From NCBI RefSeq assembly GCF_014648435.1, contig NZ_BMRC01000040.1, positions 1 through 64,000 of the forward strand: a stretch of 64,000 nucleotides of DNA, in the 5' to 3' direction. Below the pieces are notes generated by a model that was not told where the DNA came from, did not search any database, and saw only the letters and a program-made list of their open reading frames with translations. Shown here piece by piece: positions 40,568 through 48,859 of the stretch (positions are counted from its first letter, which is position 1; each line of letters begins with the position of its first letter). The position numbers were made by a program, and so were the translations under genes. The stretch is from Nonomuraea spiralis (GTDB lineage Bacteria; Actinomycetota; Actinomycetes; Streptosporangiales; Streptosporangiaceae).

Positions 40568-43357
40568 CCTGCCCGTACTCGTGATCAGTGCATCGAGGGC
40601 GGCTCGGCCCTCTTCGGCGCGATGTGGGATCAGCAGGAGGGTATGGGCTCGTTCCAGCCGGGCGTCGATGCCCTCCCACTGGGCGACCGAGGCCGCCAGC
40701 GCGTCCGGGTCCGCGTGGAGCCTGCCGCCGGCGCGAGCCAGGCATGCCGAGGCCCAGTGGTTCTCACCGGTTGTCAGGAGCGCGGTCGCGAGCCGGTCCG
40801 GGGCGTCGGGCAGCCCGGCGACGACAGCCAGCTCGGCTCCCGCCGCCTGCGCGTACGCCGCGTAACGTCCCATGGAGAACGTGCCGAAAGCCCGCTCCAC
40901 CAGGGCGGTGGCGTCGCTCAGGTCGCCGGAGTGCAGCGCGGCCCGGGCATCGACGAACGCGCCGAAGGAAGTCAGCCGGGCATGCCCGGCCTGCGCGTGG
41001 TCGACCACCACGCCGGCTCTGTGGCGCCAGAGCCGGAATCGCACCCGGTCGTCCAGGAGTCCGTGGGCGAGCGCGATGGCCGACACGGAAGGCAGCAGCC
41101 ATCCGGCCGGGGGGCGGCCGGCTCGTTCCCAGCCCTCCCACATCCGTTCGCCGTAGCGCAGGGCCGCGCCGAGGTCTCCGGTGAGGACGAGCGCGGGGAT
41201 CAACCTGCTGGCCGAAATGTAGGGGTGGTCTCCGACGAGGTCGTCGGCCATCATGAGCCGACCGGCGCTGATCGCCGCGGGCAGATCTCCCGCGACGATC
41301 GCGTCGGTGCAGGCCACGTGAAGGGTGTCCACGATCTCGATGGCCGAACGCGGGTCGTCGCGGTCCATCTCCGACAGCAGTGCCAGCCGCTCCTCGGTGT
41401 ATCGCCGGGCTTCGCGATGCCGGCCGGCCCGTACGGCTGCGGTCGTCACCGCGTCGAGCCCCGCGCTGATGAGCACGGCGTCGCGCGTCGTCCGTGCGAT
41501 GTCGAGTGCGCGGGCGGCCAGGGCCGGGTCCGGGTCGAAGGCGCCCGGCCGCTCGGTCCAGGCTGCCGCCGTGGCGAGTGCCGCCGCCACGACCGGGTCG
41601 CCGGGGTCTCCGGCCTCGGCGGCTTCCGTGAGATCACGGCGTAGCCGTTCGCCGGGAATGCCCTCGGGGAAGGAGGCGAGAAACCTCGCCCCCGTCTCCA
41701 CCGCACGGGCCAGGGCGACCGCGCGGCCGTTCTTGTCGCCCGCGGCATGGGCCTGTGCCGCTGAGGCGAGCAGCAGGTCGAACACGTTCTGCCCCGAGAT
41801 GTTGTCCAGGGAGCAGTCGGCCGCGTTCCGCAGGTCCTTGGCCGCTTCGGCGGGGCCGGGCGCTCGTTCGGCTGCCTGCCGGTAGTGGCCTTGAGCCTCG
41901 GCCAGGAACCGGCGGGCGAAGGTGAGGTGACCCAGCGAGCGGGCCAGCCGGTGCGCCGCCCCGCCCGGTCCGGGCGGGGCGGCGGCCAGCGCCGCACGCA
42001 GATCGTCTGCGACCTCGTCGAACTCCCGCCGCCAGACCTCGGCGCCGTCCTTCTGGCCGTCTTCGATCGGCGCCGCTGTCCCGGCGCCGTGCTGTCTGGC
42101 GGCGATCACCCGCTCCTGCATCGCCGTCGCGGTACCGGCGGCCCACAGCAGATGGAGTTCCCGAGCCGCGTCGTACTCGCCGGAGTCTCGTAACAGGTCC
42201 TCGGCGAAGGCTCTGACGGTCTGCAGGAGCCTCCATCGACTCGCTGTCCCCGGGGCGCGTACGACGAGGCTCTTGTCGACGAGTCGCCCCAGCACATGGC
42301 TCACGGCGCCGGGTCGGCGGCCGGCGGTGAGCGCCGTCGCGGCGGCCAGGTCGAAGCCGCCGCAGAACATCGACAGTCGCCGGAACAGCGCCTGTTCCTC
42401 CTGGTCGAGCAGGTCGTGACTCCATTCGAGCACCGCGCGCAGGGACCGATGCCGCCGGTCGGCGGCCCGTCCTCCGGTGAGCAGCCTCAGCGTGTCGTCG
42501 AGCGCGACGAGCAGCCCGGCAAGCCCGAGAGAGGCGCTGCGGGCCGCGGCGAGTTCGATGGCCAGGGGAATGCCGTCGAGCCGGGCGCAGATCTGCGTCA
42601 GCAGGGCCGGGTCGGCGTCGAACTCGGGATCGGCCGCGGTGGCCCGGTCGAGGAAGAGCGCCTCCGCGTCGGAGGCCAGGGGCAGCGGACCGATCGGCAC
42701 GGTACGTTCGCCGGGCACGCCGAGGCGCTCGCGGCTCGTCACGAGGATCCGGGTGCCCGGACAGGTTGCCAGCATTCGCTCGGCGAAGCCGGCAGCGGTG
42801 TCCAGCACGTGCTCGCAGTTGTCGAGGATGAGCAGCGCCCGATCGCGGCGAAGCCGTTCGATGACGGCGTCCTCCAATGGCTGCTGGGCGCGCTCACTGA
42901 CCCCGAGCACCTTGGCCGCCGCCTGCGCGACGAACCCGTCCCGTACGGGAACCAGATCCACGAACGCCCCGCCGGCCGGGTACGTGGAGCAGATCTCCGC
43001 CGCGAGGCGGCTCTTGCCCGCGCCGCCGGGACCCAGCAGGGTGACCAGCCGGGAGGCGCCGAACGCCGCCAGGACCGCCTCGTGTTCCCGTTCGCGCCCG
43101 ACGAACGAGGTCATCGGGGTGGGAACCCCTGGGTACGGCCGATCCGGGATGTCGCGGTCCACACCGGCCTGCACCGCCTGCTGCGCCAGCTCCTGCCGGT
43201 CGGCCACGCCGTACTTGCGCAGCAGCGAGGCGACGTGACTCTCGACCGTGCGGACGGAGATGCGCAACCTGTTCGCGATCTGCGCGTTCGACAGCCGCGC
43301 CGCCACCGCCGCCAGCACCTCGGCCTCGCGCTGGGACACCTTTGCGATCATTCGCAC
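40556..43357 (-). CDS. LuxR-type HTH regulator with NB-ARC ATPase and helical repeat domain
   Basis: The 933-aa protein begins with a LuxR helix-turn-helix (residues 7-65: SQREAEVLAAVAARLSNAQI, SVRTVESHVASLLRKYGVAD). An NB-ARC ATPase follows: Walker A GPGGAGKS (109-116), then LILDNCEHVLDTA and TSRERLGVPGE, and then a winged-helix region and ~500 residues of helical repeats. Most large LAL regulators carry the LuxR domain at the C terminus, so this N-terminal order is less usual. The ATG at 43357 or 43351 may start the protein. It is divergent from the hydrolase-DHFR-like pair at 43487, its probable target. Confidence 0.88.
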   Translation of the reverse strand: MRMIAKVSQREAEVLAAVAARLSNAQIANRLRISVRTVESHVASLLRKYGVADRQELAQQAVQAGVDRDIPDRPYPGVPTPMTSFVGREREHEAVLAAFGASRLVTLLGPGGAGKSRLAAEICSTYPAGGAFVDLVPVRDGFVAQAAAKVLGVSERAQQPLEDAVIERLRRDRALLILDNCEHVLDTAAGFAERMLATCPGTRILVTSRERLGVPGERTVPIGPLPLASDAEALFLDRATAADPEFDADPALLTQICARLDGIPLAIELAAARSASLGLAGLLVALDDTLRLLTGGRAADRRHRSLRAVLEWSHDLLDQEEQALFRRLSMFCGGFDLAAATALTAGRRPGAVSHVLGRLVDKSLVVRAPGTASRWRLLQTVRAFAEDLLRDSGEYDAARELHLLWAAGTATAMQERVIAARQHGAGTAAPIEDGQKDGAEVWRREFDEVADDLRAALAAAPPGPGGAAHRLARSLGHLTFARRFLAEAQGHYRQAAERAPGPAEAAKDLRNAADCSLDNISGQNVFDLLLASAAQAHAAGDKNGRAVALARAVETGARFLASFPEGIPGERLRRDLTEAAEAGDPGDPVVAAALATAAAWTERPGAFDPDPALAARALDIARTTRDAVLISAGLDAVTTAAVRAGRHREARRYTEERLALLSEMDRDDPRSAIEIVDTLHVACTDAIVAGDLPAAISAGRLMMADDLVGDHPYISASRLIPALVLTGDLGAALRYGERMWEGWERAGRPPAGWLLPSVSAIALAHGLLDDRVRFRLWRHRAGVVVDHAQAGHARLTSFGAFVDARAALHSGDLSDATALVERAFGTFSMGRYAAYAQAAGAELAVVAGLPDAPDRLATALLTTGENHWASACLARAGGRLHADPDALAASVAQWEGIDARLERAHTLLLIPHRAEEGRAALDALITSTGRRTR

Positions 43358-43486
43358 ATCATCACGTACGTGTGGACGTCACGGACGTCTCAGTGGCGAA
43401 TCAGTGGAGTCCACGGATGTCGGACAGCTGCCACGTGAAGCATTCTGATCATGCAAGCGACGAACCACGAACACGAGGGAAACGAC

Positions 43487-44272
43487 ATGGACAAGGTCAT
43501 TTCGCAGGACGGCACCGCGATCGCCTACGACCGGATCGGACAGGGCCCGGCGATGATCCTCATCGGCGCCGGCCCCACCGACCGATCCGCCAACGCGCCC
43601 CTGGCCGAGCTTCTGGCCAAGGACCTGACCGTCTACAACTACGACCGGCGCGGCCGTGGCGACAGCGGTGACACCGCCCCCTACGCGGTGGACCGCGAGT
43701 TCGAGGACATCGAGGCGCTCATCACCGCGGCGGGCGGGTCGGCGCACCTGTACGGCACCTCGGGCGGTGGCATCATCGCCCTGGAGGCCGCCGCCCGCGG
43801 ACTCGCCGTCGACAGGCTGGCGGTGTGGGAGGTTCCCTACATCCTGCCCGGCACCCGTACGCCGGTGCCGGCCGACTACCGCGAGCAGCTCGTGGCACTG
43901 CTGGCCGAGGGCCGCCGGGGCGACATGTGCGAGCTGTTCCTCACCGCCGCGGTCGGCATCCCGGCCGAGTTCGTGGCCCCGATGCGCGACTTCCCGGGCT
44001 GGCCGGCGATGGAGGCCGTGGCCCACACGCTCATCTACGACGCCACCATCACCGGCGACTTCTCCCTGCCCGCCGATCGGCTGACCGGCGTCACGGCCCC
44101 CACCCTGGTGATCGACGGCGAGACCATCCCGTGGATCAGCAGCACGGCGCAGGCCGTGGCCGACCTGCTGCCGGACGTCCGGCGAGCCACCCTCACCGGT
44201 CAGCCCCACAACGTGGCCCCCGAGGCCATCGCCCCCGCGCTCGCCGCGTTCTTCACCGAGGCCACAGCGTGA
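43487..44272 (+). CDS. Alpha/beta hydrolase
   Basis: The 261-aa protein has the hydrolase fold: AYDRIGQGPAMILIGAGPTD (oxyanion region), YNYDRRGRGDSGDTAPYAVD, nucleophile Ser in LYGTSGGGIIALEAA, and a late GQPHNVAPEAIAPALAAFF with the likely catalytic His. The acid is probably in APTLVIDGETIP. The ATG at 43487 has GAGGGAAAC upstream. The next gene overlaps by GTGA. The substrate is unknown; related pairs occur under LuxR-type control in actinomycetes. Confidence 0.88.
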   Translation: MDKVISQDGTAIAYDRIGQGPAMILIGAGPTDRSANAPLAELLAKDLTVYNYDRRGRGDSGDTAPYAVDREFEDIEALITAAGGSAHLYGTSGGGIIALEAAARGLAVDRLAVWEVPYILPGTRTPVPADYREQLVALLAEGRRGDMCELFLTAAVGIPAEFVAPMRDFPGWPAMEAVAHTLIYDATITGDFSLPADRLTGVTAPTLVIDGETIPWISSTAQAVADLLPDVRRATLTGQPHNVAPEAIAPALAAFFTEATA

Positions 44273-44811
44273 GCACCATCGTCTCGCAACTGTTCGTGTC
44301 GCTGGACGGTGTCGTGGAAGCCCCCGAGCAGTGGCACTTCCCCTACTACGACGAGGAGATGGCCGCGGCCGTCTCCGGCCAGCTCGACGAAGCCGACATC
44401 CTCCTGCTCGGACGCCGGACCTACGAGGTGTTCGCCGCCTCCTGGCCCGGCAGAGGCGGCGAGGTGCCGTTCGCCGACCGGATCAACTCGATGCCCAAGC
44501 TGGTGGCCTCGACCACGCTGACCTCCCCGGCCTGGCAGAACACCACCGTCATCCCCGGCCCGGTCTCCGGCGAACTCGCCGCCCTCAAACAGGGGCCGGA
44601 CCGGCACATCACCATCAGCGGCAGCCTGACCCTGGTGCGATCGCTGCTACGCGACAACCTGCTCGACGAACTGCACCTCCTCATCCACCCGGTCGTCCTC
44701 GGCCAGGGGGAGCGGCTCTTCGTCGGCGGCGGTCCGACCCCGCTGCGACTGGTTCACTCGGCCACCTTCGCCACCGGCGTCCTGCACCTGATCTATCACC
44801 CCGGCGCCTGA
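44269..44811 (+). CDS. Dihydrofolate reductase family protein (RibD C-terminal-like)
   Basis: The 180-aa product starts at a GTG overlapping the hydrolase stop. It shows STIVSQLFVSLDGVVEAPEQ, ADILLLGRRTYEVFAASWPG, SMPKLVASTTLTSPAWQNTT, HITISGSLTLVRSLLRDNLL and LHLLIHPVVLGQGERLF, the pattern of the RibD C-terminal/DHFR-like NADPH-binding family. Family knowledge: many members are reductases of unknown substrate. It probably works with the coupled hydrolase. Confidence 0.9.
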   Translation: MSTIVSQLFVSLDGVVEAPEQWHFPYYDEEMAAAVSGQLDEADILLLGRRTYEVFAASWPGRGGEVPFADRINSMPKLVASTTLTSPAWQNTTVIPGPVSGELAALKQGPDRHITISGSLTLVRSLLRDNLLDELHLLIHPVVLGQGERLFVGGGPTPLRLVHSATFATGVLHLIYHPGA

Positions 44812-45225
44812 CAAGCGGGGGCAGAAACCCGGTGGATTGGCACGGATTTCGAGGCGTCCGCTGCGCGGCCGCGGAGGCGCCGCTCAGTGGTCGCGTCTCA
44901 CTGATCGCCGTCCCCGCGAGTGAATACCCATCCGGCGGCGTCGAGCCCGCTCAAGTGCTGGCGTTGCCGGTGACGGCGCAGGAGCGGATCGCCTCGGAGT
45001 CCGAGGCGATCGTGCGCCGGCCCCATCTGGCGCAGCGCTCGAAGCGCTCATCCAAGGGATGGAGCGAACAACTACGAGATCGATCAATTCGGTGATATGA
45101 AGGCGACCCATGTGACAGCCGTTGAACCGGGTCTCCGCCAACGGCACATGGGAACGGCCCGGCCCGTAAAGGGAAACGGGAATCTGTGGTGCTGTCGGTT
45201 CATCTATGGGACAAGTGGGTGGGCG
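44812..45225. other. Gap before the island's last gene
   Basis: No gene is supported in these 414 nt. A frame from an ATG at 45097 joins the next gene in phase, but its codons before 45226 lack protein character, so I treat it as leader sequence. Confidence 0.45.
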
Positions 45226-45720
45226 ATGAGCGAGCGAACGTTCGAAGTCCGACTGTGCGGGCGCCCGACCCGTTCGGGCAGCCCGTGCAAACAACGCGTC
45301 TACGGATCCGACGTGGCGTGCGGTATTCACATCACCGATCACGAACGGGCCCTGTCCGAGGCGTACCAGCGCGGCCGGCGGGAGGGGCACTCCGGCGGGT
45401 ATGACAGCGGACGCTCGACGGCCCGGCAGGAGATCGAGCGACTTCAGCGGCGTGTCGCCGAACTGGAGCAGCATCTCGACGACGCCCAGCGCTACTACGA
45501 GATCAACGGCGACCAGGTCGTCGAGGTCGGCAAGTACGCCTATCGGTGGCGTGGACAGCCACCCCTCACGGTCGGCGAACGAGTGTTGCTTCCCGAGAAC
45601 TGGGTCAGCCAGATGACTGAAGGCCGAGGAACGTTCGTCGGCGAGGTGACCAGGCTCGGCGCTACTTACCGCGGCCACCTGTCAACCATCGTCGGCAGAG
45701 CGAGAACCGACCGGAGCTGA
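45226..45720 (+). CDS. Cys/His-motif coiled-coil hypothetical protein
   Basis: The 164-aa protein starts at the ATG after GGGTGGGCG. Residues ~8-35 hold LCGRPTRSGSPCKQRV and ACGIHITDHE, a C-x7-C ... C-x2-H pattern that could bind zinc and occurs in various actinobacterial proteins. A coiled coil follows (ARQEIERLQRRVAELEQHLD). The C terminus (GERVLLPENWVSQMTEGRGT) is beta-rich. It is the last island gene before the right repeat. The family is not recognised. Confidence 0.6.
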   Translation: MSERTFEVRLCGRPTRSGSPCKQRVYGSDVACGIHITDHERALSEAYQRGRREGHSGGYDSGRSTARQEIERLQRRVAELEQHLDDAQRYYEINGDQVVEVGKYAYRWRGQPPLTVGERVLLPENWVSQMTEGRGTFVGEVTRLGATYRGHLSTIVGRARTDRS

Positions 45721-45889
45721 CCCATATCAGCGATCGGCCGCCGTTCCGGTGTTCCGTGCTCGCCACGTGCTCTTCGGTCAGCGACACGCGTAGACATTGG
45801 GCGACGGGCCTGGGTATTTTCCGGGCGGCATAACGCGGCAGAGCGACACAATCGAATACGCCAAGATTGTTCGCGACATAAAAGCTCGC

Positions 45890-45932
45890 GACTTTTAATC
45901 CGTAGGTTCCGGGTTCGAGCCCCGGGCGCCCT
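45890..45932 (+). repeat. Right 43-bp attachment repeat (tRNA-Lys 3' fragment)
   Basis: It is identical to 23679-23721. The bases before and after differ from the intact tRNA (GCCTCG follows instead of ACCA), so no functional tRNA is present here. Confidence 0.93.
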
Positions 45933-45945
45933 GCCTCGACGACCT

Positions 45946-45984
45946 GGGCGGACTCCCTGATCTTCTTGATCAAGAAGTCCGCCC
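45946..45984. terminator. Hairpin after the right island repeat, likely old tRNA-Lys terminator
   Basis: GGGCGGACT pairs with AGTCCGCCC, and the inner CTTCTTGATCAAGAAG is itself palindromic. It lies 13 nt after the tRNA-Lys fragment, as a terminator would for the tRNA before the island inserted. Confidence 0.6.
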
Positions 45985-46171
45985 GGTTGCATTTCCAGGT
46001 GCGGTCGGCGCCGGAGTGCCCGGCCCGTGCGGGCTGCGGCTTCGGTCGAGAGTGTCGCCGTGATGTGGGTGTACCGCTTCGTTTTCGGCGAGGCGGAGGT
46101 GTTCTTTCCATTTCCCGGCTCACCGGGCGACGTGGCTGATCGGCCGGAGTTGTGCGTGTAATGATGGCCGC

Positions 46172-46525
46172 ATGCCCGCCTTACGCAGAGTCTCGTACAT
46201 GGGAGCGGTGTTGTTGGCAGCCGTTCTCGTACTGGTCGCAGTCGTGACCATGGCCCCTACCGAGGAGGAGCGCCTCGCCGGTTCGGCCGGGAGCATGGAG
46301 GCGATCGCCCGCTCGTTGCGGGAGGGGGACGAACTGGCGGGGCGGACCGTCGGGAATCTCGCGTTCGAGAGGGTCTTTCGGGAGAACGGCCTGGTCTATT
46401 TCGAACAGGGCCAAGGGCGGCTGGGAGACCGGGCCTACGGCTATGTCTGGAGTCCCCTTGTGCGGCCACGGAACGTTGAGCACGTGGAAGGCCCGTGGTA
46501 CGCGTACACGGATCTTGAGGACTGA
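46172..46525 (+). CDS. Small membrane-anchored hypothetical protein
   Basis: The 117-aa protein begins MPALRRVSYMGAVLLAAVLV with one membrane segment, then a hydrophilic domain (MEAIARSLREGDELAGRTVG; GLVYFEQGQGRLGDRAYGYV; VEGPWYAYTDLED) probably outside the cell. No family is recognised. It lies upstream of the S26 peptidase gene on the same strand, 132 nt away, so it may or may not belong to the peptide locus. Confidence 0.6.
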   Translation: MPALRRVSYMGAVLLAAVLVLVAVVTMAPTEEERLAGSAGSMEAIARSLREGDELAGRTVGNLAFERVFRENGLVYFEQGQGRLGDRAYGYVWSPLVRPRNVEHVEGPWYAYTDLED

Positions 46526-46657
46526 CCTCTCGGGTTGTTGATAGCCGGGGTTGCACGATCTGGAACGACGGTGCCTTCCGTTCGATCGGGCGAGGGTTCC
46601 GTACTGCGGGTGGTTCGTGTTCTTGAGCGTCGCGGGGTGGACGCTTACGCTCGCGCC

Positions 46658-47092
46658 ATGCCCGTGATCGCCGTGTTTGCGGCTCTGCTGGTCGTTGTCG
46701 TGTTTCTCGCCAGGCGCCGGCTGGCGGTGGTGACCGTACGGGGGGAGAGCATGGTGCCGGCGTTGCGGCCCGGCGATCGGTTGCTCGTGCTGCGCGGGAA
46801 GGCGGTCAGGCGCGGGCAGATCGTGGTGCTTGAGGCGATCGGGCCGGGGATGCGGTGGCGCGAGGGGCCGCTGCCCGAGGTCGCGGCCACCGATTGGGTG
46901 GTCAAGCGGGTCGCGGCGCTGCCGGGTGAGCCGGTGCCGCCGGAGTGCCCCGGGCTGCCCTCCACCGTGCCGCCGGGGACGCTCGTGGTGCTGGGCGACG
47001 GGGAGGTCAGCGCGGATTCGAGACTGTGGGGACTTGTACCGGCCGACCGTGTTCTGGGGGTCGTCCTACGCACCCTTGTTAGTACGTCTTAA
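46658..47092 (+). CDS. S26 family signal peptidase
   Basis: The 144-aa protein has one N-terminal membrane helix (VIAVFAALLVVVVFLARRRL). The signal peptidase I catalytic pair follows: Ser31 in VRGESMVPALRPGDRLLV and Lys83 in DWVVKRVAALPGE. The final GTLVVLGDGEVSADSRLWGL matches the last conserved box. It is short compared with housekeeping LepB enzymes, as dedicated peptidases often are. It precedes the ArsR-type gene and the Cys-rich peptide gene, so it may cleave that precursor. GTG 46637 is an alternative start. Confidence 0.87.
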   Translation: MPVIAVFAALLVVVVFLARRRLAVVTVRGESMVPALRPGDRLLVLRGKAVRRGQIVVLEAIGPGMRWREGPLPEVAATDWVVKRVAALPGEPVPPECPGLPSTVPPGTLVVLGDGEVSADSRLWGLVPADRVLGVVLRTLVSTS

Positions 47093-47098
47093 CAGCCG

Positions 47099-47120
47099 CA
47101 TACTCCAGTATGTCCGGACA
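47099..47120. promoter_or_regulatory. Inverted repeats upstream of the ArsR-type gene
   Basis: CATACTCCAGTATG (47099-47112) is an inverted repeat with a 2-nt centre. TGTCCGGACA (47111-47120), a perfect palindrome, follows it directly. They end 23 nt before the regulator's ATG and could be its own operator. Confidence 0.5.
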
Positions 47121-47143
47121 TTTCCTGACAACGGGGCTGGGAT

Positions 47144-48016
47144 ATGCGTCTGGTCTTTTCTGCCGCAGGACTGGCCGCGACGACCTTCACCATCTCCCCG
47201 CTGCACCACACCCTGTTCGCCGCCCTGTGCCTGCATCATCCCGGCTTCGCCGTACCCGGATCGCCCTGGCGGGATCTGGCGTGCAGGACGCCCGCCAGTG
47301 CCATGCCGTTCGTACGGCGTGTCCACCGCGCGCCGCACAGCGTGTCCGGCTTCCTCTGGGCCGACCTGCCGCTACCGCCCGGGGTGGGCACGCTCAACGA
47401 CGAGCTCGACGTCCAGCCCGGTCTCGGCGACGTCGCCGACGCGCTACGCGCCTTCTACGTCAGCTGCGTGGCGCCCGAGTGGGACGCGATACGCCGCCGC
47501 CTGAGCGCGCACGTGAACCGCTACTCCGAGCTGATCTGCGTACGAGGGTTCGGCCGCACGCTGCCCAGGCTCACCCCCAGGCTGAGCTGGTACGGCTGCG
47601 CCCTGCAGATCGACACCTCGGGCGTGCGCCCGTCGCCGGTGGAGCTCGGTGACGGGGGCGTGGCGTTCTCGCCGCTGATGTGCGCCAGCCGCTGCTTCCT
47701 CGCGCTGGCGCCGCCCCGCGGCGACCGCAGGGCCGTCATCGCCTATCCGGTCAGCGACGAGGGCACCCGGCGCCCCGCCTCGGTGGACGCCCTGGCCCAG
47801 GTCGTCGGACAGGCTCGCGCCAGGGTTCTGCGCTCGATCGGCGGCGGTTCGGCGACCGGCGAGCTGGCCAGGTCGCTGGCGGTGAGCGCCTCCACGGTGT
47901 CCGAGCACGTGACGGCGTTGCGGCTGGCCGGACTCGTGGACACCTACCGCGAGGGCCGGGCGGTGCGGCACGTGCTCACCTCGCTGGGCCACGAACTCCT
48001 CAATTGCAGTGCCTGA
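47144..48016 (+). CDS. ArsR-type winged-helix regulator with large N-terminal domain
   Basis: The 290-aa protein carries its DNA-binding domain at the C terminus: ARVLRSIGGGSATGELARSL, AVSASTVSEHVTALRLAGLV, DTYREGRAVRHVLTSLGHEL. The ~200-residue N-terminal part (FTISPLHHTLFAALCLHHPG; EWDAIRRRLSAHVNRYSELI) is typical of a family of actinomycete ArsR-like proteins with an unknown sensor domain. It lies directly upstream of the Cys-rich peptide gene and on the same strand. I infer that it controls the peptide operon. Confidence 0.85.
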   Translation: MRLVFSAAGLAATTFTISPLHHTLFAALCLHHPGFAVPGSPWRDLACRTPASAMPFVRRVHRAPHSVSGFLWADLPLPPGVGTLNDELDVQPGLGDVADALRAFYVSCVAPEWDAIRRRLSAHVNRYSELICVRGFGRTLPRLTPRLSWYGCALQIDTSGVRPSPVELGDGGVAFSPLMCASRCFLALAPPRGDRRAVIAYPVSDEGTRRPASVDALAQVVGQARARVLRSIGGGSATGELARSLAVSASTVSEHVTALRLAGLVDTYREGRAVRHVLTSLGHELLNCSA

Positions 48017-48113
48017 TTTGTCGCATTTCGGTGGCGGTCCGAAAGGATTGCCCATCCCCTGACCCGGTGGTGATGATCAGGCCGGAACAGCCCCTCTCCC
48101 CCCAGGAGGTCGG

Positions 48114-48293
48114 ATGACTCGCACACTGAAGGCGTTGGGCGACCGGATGCTCGGCGCCCTGCTGCCCGCCAGCACCGCGGACGCCAGAGGGTGCCCCTAC
48201 GAGTGCTGGTGCTACCACTGGCTCGACCACACCGCGTGGACCTGCGTGCGGCCGGACTGCACGACCTACGTGTCCTGCTACGAGTGCTGCTGA
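48114..48293 (+). CDS. Cysteine-rich precursor peptide, 59 aa (candidate disulfide-rich natural product)
   Basis: The ATG at 48114 follows CAGGAGG. The first half, MTRTLKALGDRMLGALLPAS, is a leader- or signal-like region ending near TADA. The second half has eight cysteines at 27, 31, 33, 44, 49, 55, 58 and 59 among many Trp and Tyr residues, ending SCYECC. No cyclase, dehydratase or radical-SAM gene is near. The next genes encode MauE-like and MauD-like thiol-redox proteins and an ABC exporter, as expected for a peptide with up to four disulfides. It is too short for standard gene callers. I do not recognise the family. Confidence 0.8.
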   Translation: MTRTLKALGDRMLGALLPASTADARGCPYECWCYHWLDHTAWTCVRPDCTTYVSCYECC

Positions 48294-48361
48294 CCCTCCA
48301 CACCCCGCCCACGGCCCCTCCACAGGGGGTCGTGGGCGGACCCCATCCGTGAAGGAGTGTC

Positions 48362-48859
48362 ATGCCGTACATCGAGCTGGGTTGCCGGGCCGTGCTCTGC
48401 CTCGTCTTCCTGGCCGCGCTGGCGGGCAAGGCCACCGGCTGGCGCGCCTTCGTGTCCTCCGTCCCCGGTCTGGCTCCGGGCCTGCCCGCCGCGCCGGTCG
48501 CGGTGGCCGTACTGGCCGGTGAGAGCGTCGCCGTAGTGCTGCTCGTCCTGGGCGAGCGCGCGGGATTCGTGCTGGCCGCCGTGCTGCTCGCGGCTTTCGC
48601 CGCCGCGATTCTGCGGGCCCTGCGCCGCGGCTCGACCGCCGCCTGCCGGTGCTTCGGCGTCACCGCCGCTCCGCTGAGCCGCGCCCAGATCGTCCGCAAC
48701 CTGCTTCTGATCGCGGTCGCGGTCACCGGCTGGGTGATGCCGAACGGGAGCGTCGAACTCGCCGGGGTGGCACTGGCGCTGGCCGCGGCCGCGGTGCTCG
48801 CCGCCGTGCTCGTGCTCTTCGACGACCTCGCCGACCTTCTCCTGGAGAGGAACCTCTGA
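48362..48859 (+). CDS. MauE/DoxX-type redox-associated membrane protein
   Basis: The 165-aa protein has about four membrane helices (CLVFLAALAGKATGWRAFVS; LAGESVAVVLLVLGERAGFV; NLLLIAVAVTGWVMPN; ALAAAAVLAAVLVLFDDLAD). It carries the MauE cysteine pair in TAACRCFGV (C95, C97). Family knowledge: MauE is needed, with MauD, for disulfide formation in the methylamine dehydrogenase light chain. That enzyme is absent here, so the obvious client is the eight-Cys peptide just upstream. The start codon of the MauD-like gene overlaps its stop. Confidence 0.88.
   Translation: MPYIELGCRAVLCLVFLAALAGKATGWRAFVSSVPGLAPGLPAAPVAVAVLAGESVAVVLLVLGERAGFVLAAVLLAAFAAAILRALRRGSTAACRCFGVTAAPLSRAQIVRNLLLIAVAVTGWVMPNGSVELAGVALALAAAAVLAAVLVLFDDLADLLLERNL

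Larger units (their letters stand above)
23679..45932. mobile_element. Genomic island integrated at tRNA-Lys, 22 kb
   Basis: A perfect 43-nt direct repeat of the tRNA-Lys 3' half lies at 23679-23721 (in the intact tRNA) and 45890-45932. Between them are an IS remnant, three STAS-plus-desaturase modules, regulators and a Xer-like recombinase. After the right copy comes a hairpin (45946-45984) that looks like the original tRNA terminator. No tRNA-type integrase is visible inside, so the island may be immobile or may have depended on a lost integrase. Gene content differs from the core genes on both sides. Confidence 0.85.
45721..46171. other. Island right junction region
   Basis: This gap holds the short repeat at 45757-45777, the right attachment copy (45890-45932) and a strong hairpin (45946-45984). 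No gene is supported; the open frames on the minus strand run through the antisense tRNA fragment. Confidence 0.6.
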
